Source: Mycobacterium sp.
GTDB taxonomy: Bacteria > Actinomycetota > Actinomycetes > Mycobacteriales > Mycobacteriaceae
Assembly: GCF_019247635.1 (NCBI RefSeq)
Contig: NZ_JAFBAR010000081.1
Coordinates: 1 to 64,000 of the forward strand
DNA length: 64,000 bases
Direction of reading: 5' to 3'
In this document: one piece after another, positions 16,742 through 25,585 of the stretch
How positions within the stretch are numbered: the stretch's first letter is position 1
Layout: the number at the start of each line of letters is the position of its first letter
Made by a program: the position numbers and the translations under genes
Notes under the pieces: model-generated
The model's database searches: none
Told to the model about the DNA's origin: nothing
The model's input: the letters and a program-made list of their open reading frames with translations, nothing else

Positions 16742-17866
16742 GTGGCGACAAGTGAGGCCGACGACCTCCGCAGCGTCGTGCGCGACTACCTGGCGGCGAC
16801 GTCACCCAGCGAGACGGTTCGCAAGCTGATGGCGACGGACACCGGGTACGACGAGTCGTCCTGGCGCCAAATGGCCGGGGAGCTGGGCCTGCACGGCATC
16901 GCCGTTCCCGAGCGGTGGGGTGGGGCCGGCGCTGGAGTGGCCGAGCTGGCGGTGGTTTTCGAGGAAATGGGGCGCGCGCTGTTGTGCTCGCCATTTTTCG
17001 CCACGGTGGCGCTGGCGACACAGGCCGTTCTCGCCAGTGGCGACGACGCGGCAATGGAGCATTTCGTCCCCGGATTCATCGACGGCTCCACCACCGCGAC
17101 GCTGATCCTCAACGGCCGACTCGACGCATGGGACCCCGCCGCCGTGACGTTGACGGCTGACCGCGACGGCGTCGGTCATCGGATCCACGGTACGGCGCCG
17201 CTCGTGATCGACGGCCACACTGCGGACGTCGTCCTGGCGGCGGCCATCACCGACGCCGGCATCTCGCTGTTCGCGGTGCACGCCGGGTCAGAGGGGATTC
17301 GTCGCACGCCGCTGGCCGGACTCGACCGCACCCGCAAGGTGGCCCGGGTGGAGTTCGACGGCGCGGAAGCAGAACTGATCGGAACCGACGGTGGCGCCGC
17401 CAACTTCCTGGCGCGCACATCGGACCTCGCCCTCATCGCGCTGACGGCCGAACAGCTAGGCGCCGCGCAACGTTGCCTCGACATGGCGGTCGACTATGCC
17501 AAGAATCGAATCCAGTTCGGTCGGCCAATCGGCAGCTTTCAAGCGATCAAGCATCGGTGTGCGGACATGTTGATTCAGGTGGAGGGTGCGCGTTCGGCCG
17601 TGTCGCATGCGGCCGACGTGGCCGGCGCTGATGACATTGACGACCTTCCAATTGCCGCGTCGGTCGCGAAAATGGTGTGTTCGGAAGCGTTCCTGCAAGT
17701 TGCGCTCGACAACATGCGCATCCACGGCGGCATCGGGTTCACCTGGGAACACGATGCCCACCTGTTCGTCCGGCGCGCCAAGGTCACCCAGTTGATCTTC
17801 GGCCACCCGGATTACCACGCCCAGCGCCTGGCGGCGCTCGTCTCCGGAGTGAAAGGACCCTTGTGA
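16742..17866 (+). CDS. Acyl-CoA dehydrogenase, short-subunit type
   Basis: The 374-residue protein starts at GTG 16742 with GGGAGGG upstream. It has the N-terminal helical domain with IAVPERWGGAGAG, no SEPGAGSD flavin motif, and the conserved KNRIQFGRPIGSFQAIKHRCADM and HGGIGFTWEHDAHLFVRR. It resembles the 14303 and 30662 products, the probable second subunits of heteromeric acyl-CoA dehydrogenases. No full-length partner lies beside it, so it may pair with one encoded elsewhere in the island. Its stop overlaps the start of the LLM enzyme (GTGA). Confidence 0.86.
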   Translation: MATSEADDLRSVVRDYLAATSPSETVRKLMATDTGYDESSWRQMAGELGLHGIAVPERWGGAGAGVAELAVVFEEMGRALLCSPFFATVALATQAVLASGDDAAMEHFVPGFIDGSTTATLILNGRLDAWDPAAVTLTADRDGVGHRIHGTAPLVIDGHTADVVLAAAITDAGISLFAVHAGSEGIRRTPLAGLDRTRKVARVEFDGAEAELIGTDGGAANFLARTSDLALIALTAEQLGAAQRCLDMAVDYAKNRIQFGRPIGSFQAIKHRCADMLIQVEGARSAVSHAADVAGADDIDDLPIAASVAKMVCSEAFLQVALDNMRIHGGIGFTWEHDAHLFVRRAKVTQLIFGHPDYHAQRLAALVSGVKGPL

Positions 17867-18765
17867 CCGTATCCTTCTCCCTCGAACTGCCCACCCAGCG
17901 CGTCGAGGCAATCGACGAGTTCGTAACCGCTGAAGCCATCGCCGACGTCGCCCAAGTGGCTGAGGCAAGTGGGTTCGCGGCAGTCCACGTCACCGACCAC
18001 CCGGCACCCGACGCGAAGTGGCTCGACCACGGCGGCCACCACGCCCTTGATCCGTTCGTCGGATTGGCGTTCGCCGCGGCGGCAACGACCGACGTCAAGC
18101 TGCTGACCAATGTCTACATCGCGGCTTACCGCAACCCGTTTCTCGGTGCCAAGTCGATTCAAAGCCTCGCCGCGCTGTCGAAAGGGCGGCTCATCCTCGG
18201 GACTGCCGCGGGATACCTCAAGCCCGAGTTCAGGGCCCTCGGCGTCGATTTCGATAACCGCGGCGCGCTCCTCGACGAGGCCCTCGATGTCCTGGACAAG
18301 GTGCTCACCGGTGCGGACATCGCCTACGAAGGGACGTCGTTCACCGCCCGCGGTGTACGGCTGCGCCCGCTACCGGCGACCCCGCCACCGGTGTGGGTCG
18401 GCGGCAACAGCAAGCCGGCCGTCCGCCGCGCAGTATCGCGCGCTCAGGGGTGGGCGCCGTTCAATACGTTCGGCTACGCCGTGGCGTCGCGTACCGCCGA
18501 AATCTCGACGATCGAAGAGTTGAAGATCGCCATCGACTGGGCTAAGCAGTACGCGGCCGAAATCGGCCGCACGGCACCGCTGGACGTCTGCTTTTCCGCG
18601 GGAAACATGTTGGACGACAGCATATCGGTCGACGAACGCCACACGACCATCGAAAGGCTCGAAGGGGCCGGGGCGACCTGGCTCACCATCGCGCCGCCGG
18701 GCGCCGATCGGGCCGAATTTATCGATCGCGCCTGCGCCTTCGCCAAGGAATTCATCACGGCATGA
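17863..18765 (+). CDS. LLM-class F420-dependent oxidoreductase
   Basis: The 300-residue protein starts at GTG 17863 inside the FadE stop. It has the luciferase-like TIM-barrel pattern: FAAVHVTDHPAPDAKW, DPFVGLAFAAAATTDVKLLTNVYIAAYRNPF, SKGRLILGTAAGYLKPEF and PPPVWVGGNSKPAVRRA. Mycobacterial members mostly use F420 to reduce or oxidise C=C or alcohol groups. It is translationally coupled to a FadE, so it probably handles a redox step on the same acyl substrate (inference). Cofactor choice is from family knowledge. Confidence 0.84.
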   Translation: MTVSFSLELPTQRVEAIDEFVTAEAIADVAQVAEASGFAAVHVTDHPAPDAKWLDHGGHHALDPFVGLAFAAAATTDVKLLTNVYIAAYRNPFLGAKSIQSLAALSKGRLILGTAAGYLKPEFRALGVDFDNRGALLDEALDVLDKVLTGADIAYEGTSFTARGVRLRPLPATPPPVWVGGNSKPAVRRAVSRAQGWAPFNTFGYAVASRTAEISTIEELKIAIDWAKQYAAEIGRTAPLDVCFSAGNMLDDSISVDERHTTIERLEGAGATWLTIAPPGADRAEFIDRACAFAKEFITA

Positions 18766-18771
18766 CGGCCC

Positions 18772-19209
18772 TCAGGCCATCAGGCTGTTGGCCGCGAATG
18801 CGTCCACGCCGATTCGCCGATGGGCGAACAGCCACCGACCGTTCATGGGGACCAGTACGTCCCGGTAGCGGCCCCAGTGGTCGAGCCCGATGTCGGTGTG
18901 GACAGCGAAATAACTGCTGACCTCCACCCTGTTACGGGTCACCGACCCGAACCTGATGCTGGAGACGTGGTGCCGGACGTGAGTCGGTGCGCGCCGCGTG
19001 GCTTGCGATGGCCGGGTCACCGCGGCGCCAAGACCGGCCTCGATTTGCGCGGGTCCTGTGAGCGGTTGGGCACCCCCAGTGAATTCCAATACCCCCTCTT
19101 CGCCGAAGCATGACGCCAACGCGCGGAGGTCGAACCGGTCGGTGGCCGCGGTGTAGTCGGCCAACGTCTGCCGCACCGACTCCCGCACCTCAAGCTCCCA
19201 AGCCTCCAT
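18772..19209 (-). CDS. SnoaL/NTF2-like protein
   Basis: The 145-residue protein shows the cone-fold pattern of the NTF2-like superfamily: an N-terminal helix with LADYTAATDRFDLRALASCF, then EEGVLEFTGGAQPLTGP and C-terminal HWGRYRDVLVPMNGRWLFAHRRIGVDAF. Members include polyketide cyclases, ketosteroid isomerases and dehydratases, as well as many of unknown function. GAGGAGG precedes the ATG. It is divergent from the isochorismatase-like gene at 19260. The exact activity is not predictable. Confidence 0.75.
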   Translation of the reverse strand: MEAWELEVRESVRQTLADYTAATDRFDLRALASCFGEEGVLEFTGGAQPLTGPAQIEAGLGAAVTRPSQATRRAPTHVRHHVSSIRFGSVTRNRVEVSSYFAVHTDIGLDHWGRYRDVLVPMNGRWLFAHRRIGVDAFAANSLMA

Positions 19210-19243
19210 CTGGCCTCCTCGTCGAAGTCGCTTCCCGGCACAC

Positions 19244-19259
19244 GATAACGTCTATTCTC
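19244..19259 (+). promoter_or_regulatory. GATAAC-N4-ATTCTC operator abutting the start codon at 19260
   Basis: The element differs from GAGAAC-N4-ATTCTC by one base and ends directly before the ATG. TAACGT (19246-19251) fits a -10 box 8 nt before the ATG, so the operator would cover the core promoter of a leaderless gene. Confidence 0.55.
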
Positions 19260-19889
19260 ATGCCGCAACCAAGCCTCCAGGACCTGCTCGATCCCGCAAC
19301 CACCGCGCTGGTCACCCAGGAATGCCAGGGCGGGGTGATCGGAGCGCAGGCCGGTCTGCCATTGCTTGCCGAAGAGGCCCACCGCGAAGCCATTCCCAAC
19401 ATCGCCAAACTGCTTGACGCCGCCAGGGCTGCCGGTGTCACGGTCGTACACTGCCTGATCCAACGGCGCGCCGATGGTCGCGGCTCCAACACGAACGCTC
19501 GACTGTTCGCGGCGGGCAAGTCGTTCACTGTCGACCTCACGCCCGGTAGCCCAGGGGCATCGGTACTCCCAGAGTTGGGCCCGCTCGATACCGACCTCGT
19601 CCTCACCCGCACCCACGGCGTCGGCCCTATGTGCGGCACCGATCTCGACTCTGTGCTGCGTAACCTGGGCACTAAGACGATTGTGGGAGTGGGTGTTTCG
19701 GTCAACGTCGCTATCACGAACTTTGTCATGGACGCGGTCAATCGCGGCTACCAATTCGTTTTGCCGCGGGATGCGGTGAGCGGATACCCGCGGGAGTACG
19801 CAGATTCGGTCATCGACAACACCCTGTCCCTGCTGGCCACGGTGACCCTGTCCCAAGCGGTTGTCGACGCGTGGAATGCATTGGCCTGA
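19260..19889 (+). CDS. Isochorismatase-fold protein lacking the catalytic cysteine
   Basis: The 209-residue protein follows the cysteine-hydrolase pattern: an N-terminal ALVTQECQGGVIG strand, a central helix with AGVTVVHC, and VGVGVSVNVAITNFVMDAVNRGYQF. In active members the last motif reads G-x-x-T-D-x-C-V; here Ala151 stands at the Cys position. The N-terminal catalytic Asp is Glu21. It probably does not hydrolyse by the usual mechanism and could be a binding protein or use another mechanism. It is expressed from its own promoter with a regulon-type operator. Confidence 0.72.
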   Translation: MPQPSLQDLLDPATTALVTQECQGGVIGAQAGLPLLAEEAHREAIPNIAKLLDAARAAGVTVVHCLIQRRADGRGSNTNARLFAAGKSFTVDLTPGSPGASVLPELGPLDTDLVLTRTHGVGPMCGTDLDSVLRNLGTKTIVGVGVSVNVAITNFVMDAVNRGYQFVLPRDAVSGYPREYADSVIDNTLSLLATVTLSQAVVDAWNALA

Positions 19890-19930
19890 CCCCTGCTCTC
19901 ACTCCGATGTGGATGTTGGCGTGCGATGGT

Positions 19931-19957
19931 GATAACGTCATTCTCAACTAGCGTAAA
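19931..19957 (+). promoter_or_regulatory. GATAAC-N3-ATTCTC element upstream of the amidohydrolase at 19989
   Basis: GATAACGTC-ATTCTC (19931-19945) repeats the element before 19260, with a 3-bp spacer, followed by CGTAAA at 19952-19957 where other copies have the third half-site. A strong AGGAGG ribosome site lies before the ATG at 19989. Confidence 0.5.
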
Positions 19958-19988
19958 TGATCATATTCGCTGCTCAGGAGGAAAATCC

Positions 19989-21182
19989 ATGTCTTCCCGA
20001 TCATTGCCCTACCCGGTTTTCGACATCGACAACCACATGTACGAGACGACGGACGCGCTCACGAAGTACCTGCCGAAGGAGCACCGCGGCAAGGTCGGTT
20101 ACGTCGAGGTCAATGGCCGGCCCAAACTCGTCGTCAAGGACCACATCAGCCACATGATCCCCAACCCGACGTTCGCGCGTGTTGCCAGGCCGGGAAGCGC
20201 CGAGGACTACTTCCTGGGCAACAATCCCGAAGGCCTCAACTTCCGCGAGTTCATCGGCGAGGCAATGGATGTCATCCCTGCATACCAGGCGCCCGCGCCC
20301 CGACTTGAGCTGATGGATGAGCTGGGCATCGACCAGTGCGTGATGTACCCGACTCTCGCCAGTCTCATCGAGGAACGAACCACTGATGACGTCATCCTCA
20401 CCCACGCGATCATCCACGCCCTCAACGAGTGGATGCACGAGCACTGGACGTTCAACTACCATGACCGGATCTTCGCAACCCCGGTCATCTGCCTGCCGCT
20501 GGTGGACGAAGCCATCAGGGAATTTCACTGGGGTCTCGAGCACGGTATGAAGACATTCCTGGTCCGGCCCGCGCCGGTGCCCAGCCGCTTCGGCGGTTCG
20601 CGCTCCATGGGTCTGCCCGAGTTCGACCCGTTCTGGGAAGAGGTTGTCAACGCCGGCATGCCGGTAACCATGCATGCCTCGGACAGCGGCTACCAAAAGC
20701 ACCTCATGGAATGGGAGGGCGGCGACGAATACCTGTCCTTCAAGCCGAGCGCGCTGCGAGAGGTCGTGATGGGCCACCGCGCCATCGAGGACACCCTGGC
20801 CGCGATGATCTGCCATGGCGCGCTGTCGCGCTTCCCAGACTTGAAGATCCTCTGCGTCGAGAACGGCAGCGGCTGGGTGCGCAATCTTCTCGAGCAACTC
20901 AACACCGCATACAAGATCATGCCCAAGGAGTTCGACGAGCATCCCGTCGAGGTGTTCAAGCGCAATATCTATATTCACCCGTTCCTCGAAGACGACGTCA
21001 AGGGAATCATCGAGATCATGGGCGAGGACCACGTGATGTTCGGCTCCGACTTCCCGCACCCCGAGGGCATGGGTGACCCACTGAGCTTCGTCGACCGTCT
21101 CGACGGAGTCTCGGAATCTACCAAGGCGAAGATTATGGGCGGCAACGCTATTGAGCAGTTGGGGCTCAAGGTCCCGGCATGA
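19989..21182 (+). CDS. Amidohydrolase_2 family metal-dependent hydrolase
   Basis: The 397-residue protein starts at ATG 19989 behind CAGGAGG. FDIDNHMYETTDALTKYLP gives the D-x-D-x-H metal motif, and HVMFGSDFPHPEGMGDP the late metal Asp. It is the intact close paralogue of the nonsense-interrupted gene at 10260, sharing the region VRPAPVPSR and the ENGSGW motif. It overlaps a MaoC hydratase (ATGA), which then overlaps an SDR, so hydrolysis, hydration and dehydrogenation of one acyl intermediate are probably coupled (inference). Confidence 0.87.
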   Translation: MSSRSLPYPVFDIDNHMYETTDALTKYLPKEHRGKVGYVEVNGRPKLVVKDHISHMIPNPTFARVARPGSAEDYFLGNNPEGLNFREFIGEAMDVIPAYQAPAPRLELMDELGIDQCVMYPTLASLIEERTTDDVILTHAIIHALNEWMHEHWTFNYHDRIFATPVICLPLVDEAIREFHWGLEHGMKTFLVRPAPVPSRFGGSRSMGLPEFDPFWEEVVNAGMPVTMHASDSGYQKHLMEWEGGDEYLSFKPSALREVVMGHRAIEDTLAAMICHGALSRFPDLKILCVENGSGWVRNLLEQLNTAYKIMPKEFDEHPVEVFKRNIYIHPFLEDDVKGIIEIMGEDHVMFGSDFPHPEGMGDPLSFVDRLDGVSESTKAKIMGGNAIEQLGLKVPA

Positions 21183-21655
21183 CCCAGGCGTCCACGTCTC
21201 CGACGGTCTACGACGGGATCGCCGGCTTCGAGGCGCATGTCGGCAGGCACCTCGGCTACAGCGACTGGCGTCAGGTCACTCAGCAGGAAATCGATCTGTT
21301 CGCCGAGGCGACCGGCGACCATCAGTGGATTCATGTCGACCCCGACAAGGCGGCGACCGGTCCCTACGGCAAGACCATTGCGCACGGCTACCTCACTTTG
21401 TCGCTGGTACCCGTTCTCGTGCAACAGATCTACCGGGTGACCGGTTTGGCGATGCAGGTCAATTACGGCGTCGACAAGCTGCGGTTCCCCGCCCCCGTCC
21501 CCGTGGATTCACGTATCCGGGCGGGTGCCGAGCTACTGAAGGTGGAGCGCAACGAGAGTGGAGGTCGGGCCACAGTGCGCGTCACCGTCGAAGTTGAGGG
21601 AAATGACCGACCGGCGTGCGTCGTCGACACGATCGCCGCGATGGTCGACGCGTGA
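21179..21655 (+). CDS. MaoC-type (R)-specific enoyl-CoA hydratase
   Basis: This single-hotdog protein of 158 residues has the hydratase-2 motif FAEATGDHQWIHVDPDKA (about residues 41-58), with catalytic Asp and His, followed by IAHGYLTLSLVP. It adds water to trans-2-enoyl-CoA to give the (3R)-hydroxyacyl-CoA. Start and stop overlap both neighbours (ATGA and GTGA), fixing it in the 19989-22533 operon. The SDR downstream could oxidise the product. Confidence 0.9.
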   Translation: MTQASTSPTVYDGIAGFEAHVGRHLGYSDWRQVTQQEIDLFAEATGDHQWIHVDPDKAATGPYGKTIAHGYLTLSLVPVLVQQIYRVTGLAMQVNYGVDKLRFPAPVPVDSRIRAGAELLKVERNESGGRATVRVTVEVEGNDRPACVVDTIAAMVDA

Positions 21656-22533
21656 ATTTTCCCATGGGCAGTGAGCTGATTGTTGGGGATGAGAAACCGC
21701 TGGCGTCCAAGCTCGCAGTTGTGACCGGCGGAGCCGGAGGAATGGGACTCGCCGCCGCCAGGATCTTGGGGCGAGATCACTCAGTCCTGTTGAGCGACAT
21801 ACACCGCGAGGGCGTCAACGCCGCCGCAAATGAACTCAGAGCGGCGGGCGTCGATTGCACTGCGACGGTCTGCGATGTCACTGACCAAAAGTCGGTAACC
21901 GAACTCGCTCGGCTGGCGCAGCAACTAGGACCAATTGGCGCGATCGTCCACACAGCCGGCGTGAGTCCGAACATGGGTTCAGCGGATCTCATCCTCCGCA
22001 TCAACGCTGTCGGCACGGTGCTGGTTAACACTGCCTTCTATGACATAGCCACCACGGAGATGGCGGTGGTGAACGTGGCATCCGTTGCAGGGCATCAGCT
22101 TCCGACTATCATTGCCCCGAAGCGGTGCTACGGCAGAGCATTGTCTGATCTCGATCGATTTCATCGAGACCTACTGCTGATGTGCAACGTAGCTCCGCGT
22201 CGGGCGCGACCAGGGCTCGCCTACATGCTCAGCAAGAATTTTGTCATCTGGTTCAGCAAGATTATGGCGGCGAACTTTGGAGCTAAAGGAGCGCGGGTGC
22301 TGTCCGTGTCTCCCGGATCGTTCGACACTCCGATGGGACGGCTAGAGGAACGTGGCGCAGGCACACTTGTACAACTGGGAGCCTTGAAGCGATTCGGCAA
22401 TCCATCGGAAATCGCCGAACTGCTGGCTTTTTGCGCCGGAGACAGAGCCGGCTACCTTACCGGCACTGACATCATTTGCGACGGCGGCGTCATGGCCGCG
22501 ATGCGACGGCGGGACCTCTTGAGGCTGGCTTGA
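21652..22533 (+). CDS. SDR family oxidoreductase, extended 3-alpha-HSD-like
   Basis: The 293-residue protein starts at GTG 21652, overlapping the MaoC stop; ATG 21664 is an alternative. It has VVTGGAGGMG for cofactor binding, HTAGVSP in place of NNAG, NVASVAG with the catalytic Ser, and a long insertion before YMLSK (Tyr and Lys). Such an insertion is typical of 3-alpha-hydroxysteroid dehydrogenase/carbonyl-reductase SDRs. C-terminal YLTGTDIICDGG is canonical. It probably oxidises a cyclic or bulky hydroxy compound (inference). Confidence 0.82.
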   Translation: MNFPMGSELIVGDEKPLASKLAVVTGGAGGMGLAAARILGRDHSVLLSDIHREGVNAAANELRAAGVDCTATVCDVTDQKSVTELARLAQQLGPIGAIVHTAGVSPNMGSADLILRINAVGTVLVNTAFYDIATTEMAVVNVASVAGHQLPTIIAPKRCYGRALSDLDRFHRDLLLMCNVAPRRARPGLAYMLSKNFVIWFSKIMAANFGAKGARVLSVSPGSFDTPMGRLEERGAGTLVQLGALKRFGNPSEIAELLAFCAGDRAGYLTGTDIICDGGVMAAMRRRDLLRLA

Positions 22534-22672
22534 CAGCCGTCGTACCAGCGGCTCCAAGATTCGAGCGAGGCGGATAGCGAGAGGGAACACTTAAAGAAAT
22601 CGACCCCGCCGCGTGCCTTCGTCAGAAAGCAGTTCGCCCGACTCACTCTGCCGCTCTGGCGTTTAGCAGTGG

Positions 22673-23077
22673 TCAGCTTGCCCTAGCCGACGGCCTGCTC
22701 AACTCAAAACGATTGCCATCGACGTCGCAGAACCAGATGAACTCATTATTCGCACTCCGGCGGATTTCGCTGACCGCAACCCCCCTTCCGACCAAAGCGC
22801 GCCGCACAGGCTGTAGATCTGCGTTCAGCACAGCCACCACATAGCTGTTGTTGTCATCGTCCTTCACTGAACGCGCCGCACCGGGCGGCATCTGCCATAA
22901 CGACACAACCGAACCGGCGGTCGCAAACGAGGGGAACGGATGATCCGACCCGTCCGCGCCGATGTGAATTGGAGCCAGCCTAAGCTTGTCCCGATACCAA
23001 CTAACCGAAACCCCGACGTCGCGCACCCGCAACACGGTCGCGACCATCGATGCGTCATCAAAGATGCATGACGTCAT
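22673..23077 (-). CDS. VOC superfamily (glyoxalase-like) protein
   Basis: The 134-residue protein shows one vicinal-oxygen-chelate repeat pair: VATVLRVRDVGVSVSWYRDKL at the start and FIWFCDVDGNRFELSRP at the end, with the last Glu a common metal ligand. Family members are dioxygenases, glyoxalases, epimerases or binding proteins. It stands alone; 139 bp without features separate it from the SDR end at 22533, and about 110 bp without a clear signal lie upstream. Codon use looks less GC-biased than its neighbours. Confidence 0.75.
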   Translation of the reverse strand: MTSCIFDDASMVATVLRVRDVGVSVSWYRDKLRLAPIHIGADGSDHPFPSFATAGSVVSLWQMPPGAARSVKDDDNNSYVVAVLNADLQPVRRALVGRGVAVSEIRRSANNEFIWFCDVDGNRFELSRPSARAS

Positions 23078-23188
23078 TTGCCCACCCTAGTGTCAAATCG
23101 ACTCACCAACCCAAACCCGCTCAGTAGCATAGCTTTCCGACGATGTAAGCAGATCGCATAATCATTCAGCCCGTCTTATCGGCTCTGG

Positions 23189-25585
23189 CTAGCCGTTGAG
23201 CAGCCGTTCGCCGATTACCCGTTGTTCGCGCAGCTCGGCCAGCTCGTTGCTGGATAGTCCAAGGGCACCTAGCACCTCGTCGTTGTGTTGGCCAAGCGTC
23301 GGCGGCGCCGTGCGGTGATGGCGCACAGGCCCGGGGCTGACCCGAAAGGGCCAACCTGGAAACCTTTGTCGACCCGATATCGGATGCTCGAGGTCTTCGT
23401 AAAAGTCTCGCGCGTCGAGCTGGTCGATGTCATACATCCGGTCTGCAGTAAGCAGTCGTGCGGCAGGCACACCACGGCTGCGAAAAGTGTCAGCCACTTC
23501 TTCCGGCGCCCGCCCACTAGTCCATTGGGTTAGCACCTCATCCAGCGCATCGTGGTTTTGCAAACGTAGCGCCTGTGATGCGAACCGGATATCACTACTC
23601 AGTTCGGTGCGGCCGATCAGGTCTGTGACGGCCGTCCAGTCGGCATCATCGCGAACCGAGATGGCCACCCACTCGTCGTCAGCATTCGTGGGATAGACGC
23701 CCTGTGCGTAGGCGCGGTGCCGATTCCCCTCACGCGCGCGCACGCGATTGGTCAACGAGAACTCAATGACCGGCTCTGCCGTCACCGCAGCGCCAACCTC
23801 GATCTGCGCGACCTCGATCAGCTGTCCCTCACCGGTAGACCGCCTGTGCTCGAGCGCTGCCAGCAACGCGACGCAGGCGTGCACGCCGGCAATCGGATCC
23901 GCGGGCCCCTGCAGATTGCACGGTGGGCCGTCGGGGTAACCGGTCGCGGCCGACATACCCGACACCTGTTCGATGTTCAGCGCCCAACCGACGTAGTCAC
24001 GCCACGGGCCCGCTAAGCCAAATCCGGGCATCCGCACCATGATGACGTCGGGGTTGATGTCGACGATGGAGTCGTAGTCCAGCCCGAACTGCTCAACCAC
24101 GCGCGGCGAGAAGTTCTCCACCACCACGTCGGCTTCGGCGGCCAGCCGCAGCGCCAGCTCGCGGCCGGCGGCAGAGGTGAGGTCCAGCGTGATGTCACGT
24201 TTGTTGAGATTGGTTCCCTGCCAAAGCGGCCCACGTTCGTACCAGTCGTCACCCTGACGCAGTAACGCGCCCGAGTAGCGATGCCCGTCGGGACGCTGAA
24301 TGGATTCGACCTTGATCACGTCAGCCCCGAACGCGCCCAGGTAGCACGTCAGATATGCGCCGGCCCAAAAAGTGCTCAAGTCGAACACCTTCAGTCCGGC
24401 GAACGGCAAAGAGACGTCAAGCACATCGTTCTCCACGCGGCGCGCGCCGCGCTCACTCCACGTGGTCTGCGCGCCTGGTTGGACGCCAGGAGCGGGAAGT
24501 GGCGGCGGTACCGGTGTTTTCGAAAACCGGAATGGCGCTCCCGGTCTGGCGAATCGCCATGCGTCAGTGGCTGTCTCGATGAAAAATCCTCGCTCAGCGT
24601 ACTGCGGACTGCCCAGGATGGTGTCGCCTTCGGTGACCGGTGCCGCGGGTATTCGCATGGCCTGGCTCAACTCGACCAACTCCGCAACCGACATCGAATC
24701 GAGAAAGGGCTGGGCCTTGGCGAAAAACTCGTCGCGTTCGGGCCCGCCGAGCATGATCGCGAGCTGATGTTCGCCGAACTCGGGCAACCCGACCATTGCG
24801 CACACGTCCAGCCAGTGTTGGCCGGTCAGGCAGTTGATCCCGATCCAGCCATCGGCGGCATGTACGATACCCAGCATCGGTGCCGCTTTGGAATTAGTCG
24901 GCAGGCCAAGGGTTTTCAGCCGTTCAGCCATCAGCATGGGGTAGGGCAATGTCGACAGCAGCGACTCGAACATCGAGACGTCCACCTCGACAGGCCGGTT
25001 CGTTCCGGCGGCCGCGATTCGCAGTGCCGTTAACACGCCGAGGGCCGCATAGGCGCCGGCGACGTACTCGGGGATCCGGGCGCCGGCCTGCACCGGCGTC
25101 CGGCCGGGCTCACGCACGTTGACCCAACCCGCCGCCGCCTGCAGAGTTAGCGGAGTCGTCACCCGGTCGCGCAGCGGCCCTTCTTGACCGAAGCTCGAGA
25201 TACGAACCACAACAAGACTCGGGTTGATCCGCTCGAGGCTGTCCGCGTCCAGACCCCACTCCCAGCGCTCAGCCGTGCCCACCGGCAGGTTTTCGACAAG
25301 CACATCCGCCTGGGAGATCATTTCGTGGAGAGCGGCAATATCGCTTTGATGTGCCGGATCACATGTGGCGCCACGCTTTCCGGCATTCAAATATTCGAAC
25401 AACCCACTTCGCTCCGGATCAGGAAGTGCCGACGGGAACGGTCCCCATCGGCGCAGCGGGTCGCCGGATGGTGGCTCGACCTTGCACACGTCGGCGCCAA
25501 GGTCGACGAGCAGTTTCGTGCAGTACGGTGCCGCGATCTCGCCGCCGACCTCGACGACACGCAGCCCCGCTAGCGAACCGCTCAC
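23189..25585 (-). CDS. Tandem-fused family III (CaiB/BaiF) CoA-transferase
   Basis: At 798 residues it contains two complete CaiB-type domains: 1-375 (LRVVEVGGEIAAPYCTKLLVDLGADVCKVEPP) and 395-798 (LKVFDLSTFWAGAYLTCYLGAFGADVIKVES). Family III enzymes move CoA between acids through an aspartyl-CoA intermediate. The second half keeps this Asp (D563 in GPADPIAGVHA), but the first half has Glu173 at the matching place (RIPEYVAGAY). The dimer interlocks in this family, so the fusion could be a pseudo-dimer with one active site (inference). GTG start overlaps the ALDH stop. Confidence 0.85.
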   Translation of the reverse strand: MSGSLAGLRVVEVGGEIAAPYCTKLLVDLGADVCKVEPPSGDPLRRWGPFPSALPDPERSGLFEYLNAGKRGATCDPAHQSDIAALHEMISQADVLVENLPVGTAERWEWGLDADSLERINPSLVVVRISSFGQEGPLRDRVTTPLTLQAAAGWVNVREPGRTPVQAGARIPEYVAGAYAALGVLTALRIAAAGTNRPVEVDVSMFESLLSTLPYPMLMAERLKTLGLPTNSKAAPMLGIVHAADGWIGINCLTGQHWLDVCAMVGLPEFGEHQLAIMLGGPERDEFFAKAQPFLDSMSVAELVELSQAMRIPAAPVTEGDTILGSPQYAERGFFIETATDAWRFARPGAPFRFSKTPVPPPLPAPGVQPGAQTTWSERGARRVENDVLDVSLPFAGLKVFDLSTFWAGAYLTCYLGAFGADVIKVESIQRPDGHRYSGALLRQGDDWYERGPLWQGTNLNKRDITLDLTSAAGRELALRLAAEADVVVENFSPRVVEQFGLDYDSIVDINPDVIMVRMPGFGLAGPWRDYVGWALNIEQVSGMSAATGYPDGPPCNLQGPADPIAGVHACVALLAALEHRRSTGEGQLIEVAQIEVGAAVTAEPVIEFSLTNRVRAREGNRHRAYAQGVYPTNADDEWVAISVRDDADWTAVTDLIGRTELSSDIRFASQALRLQNHDALDEVLTQWTSGRAPEEVADTFRSRGVPAARLLTADRMYDIDQLDARDFYEDLEHPISGRQRFPGWPFRVSPGPVRHHRTAPPTLGQHNDEVLGALGLSSNELAELREQRVIGERLLNG

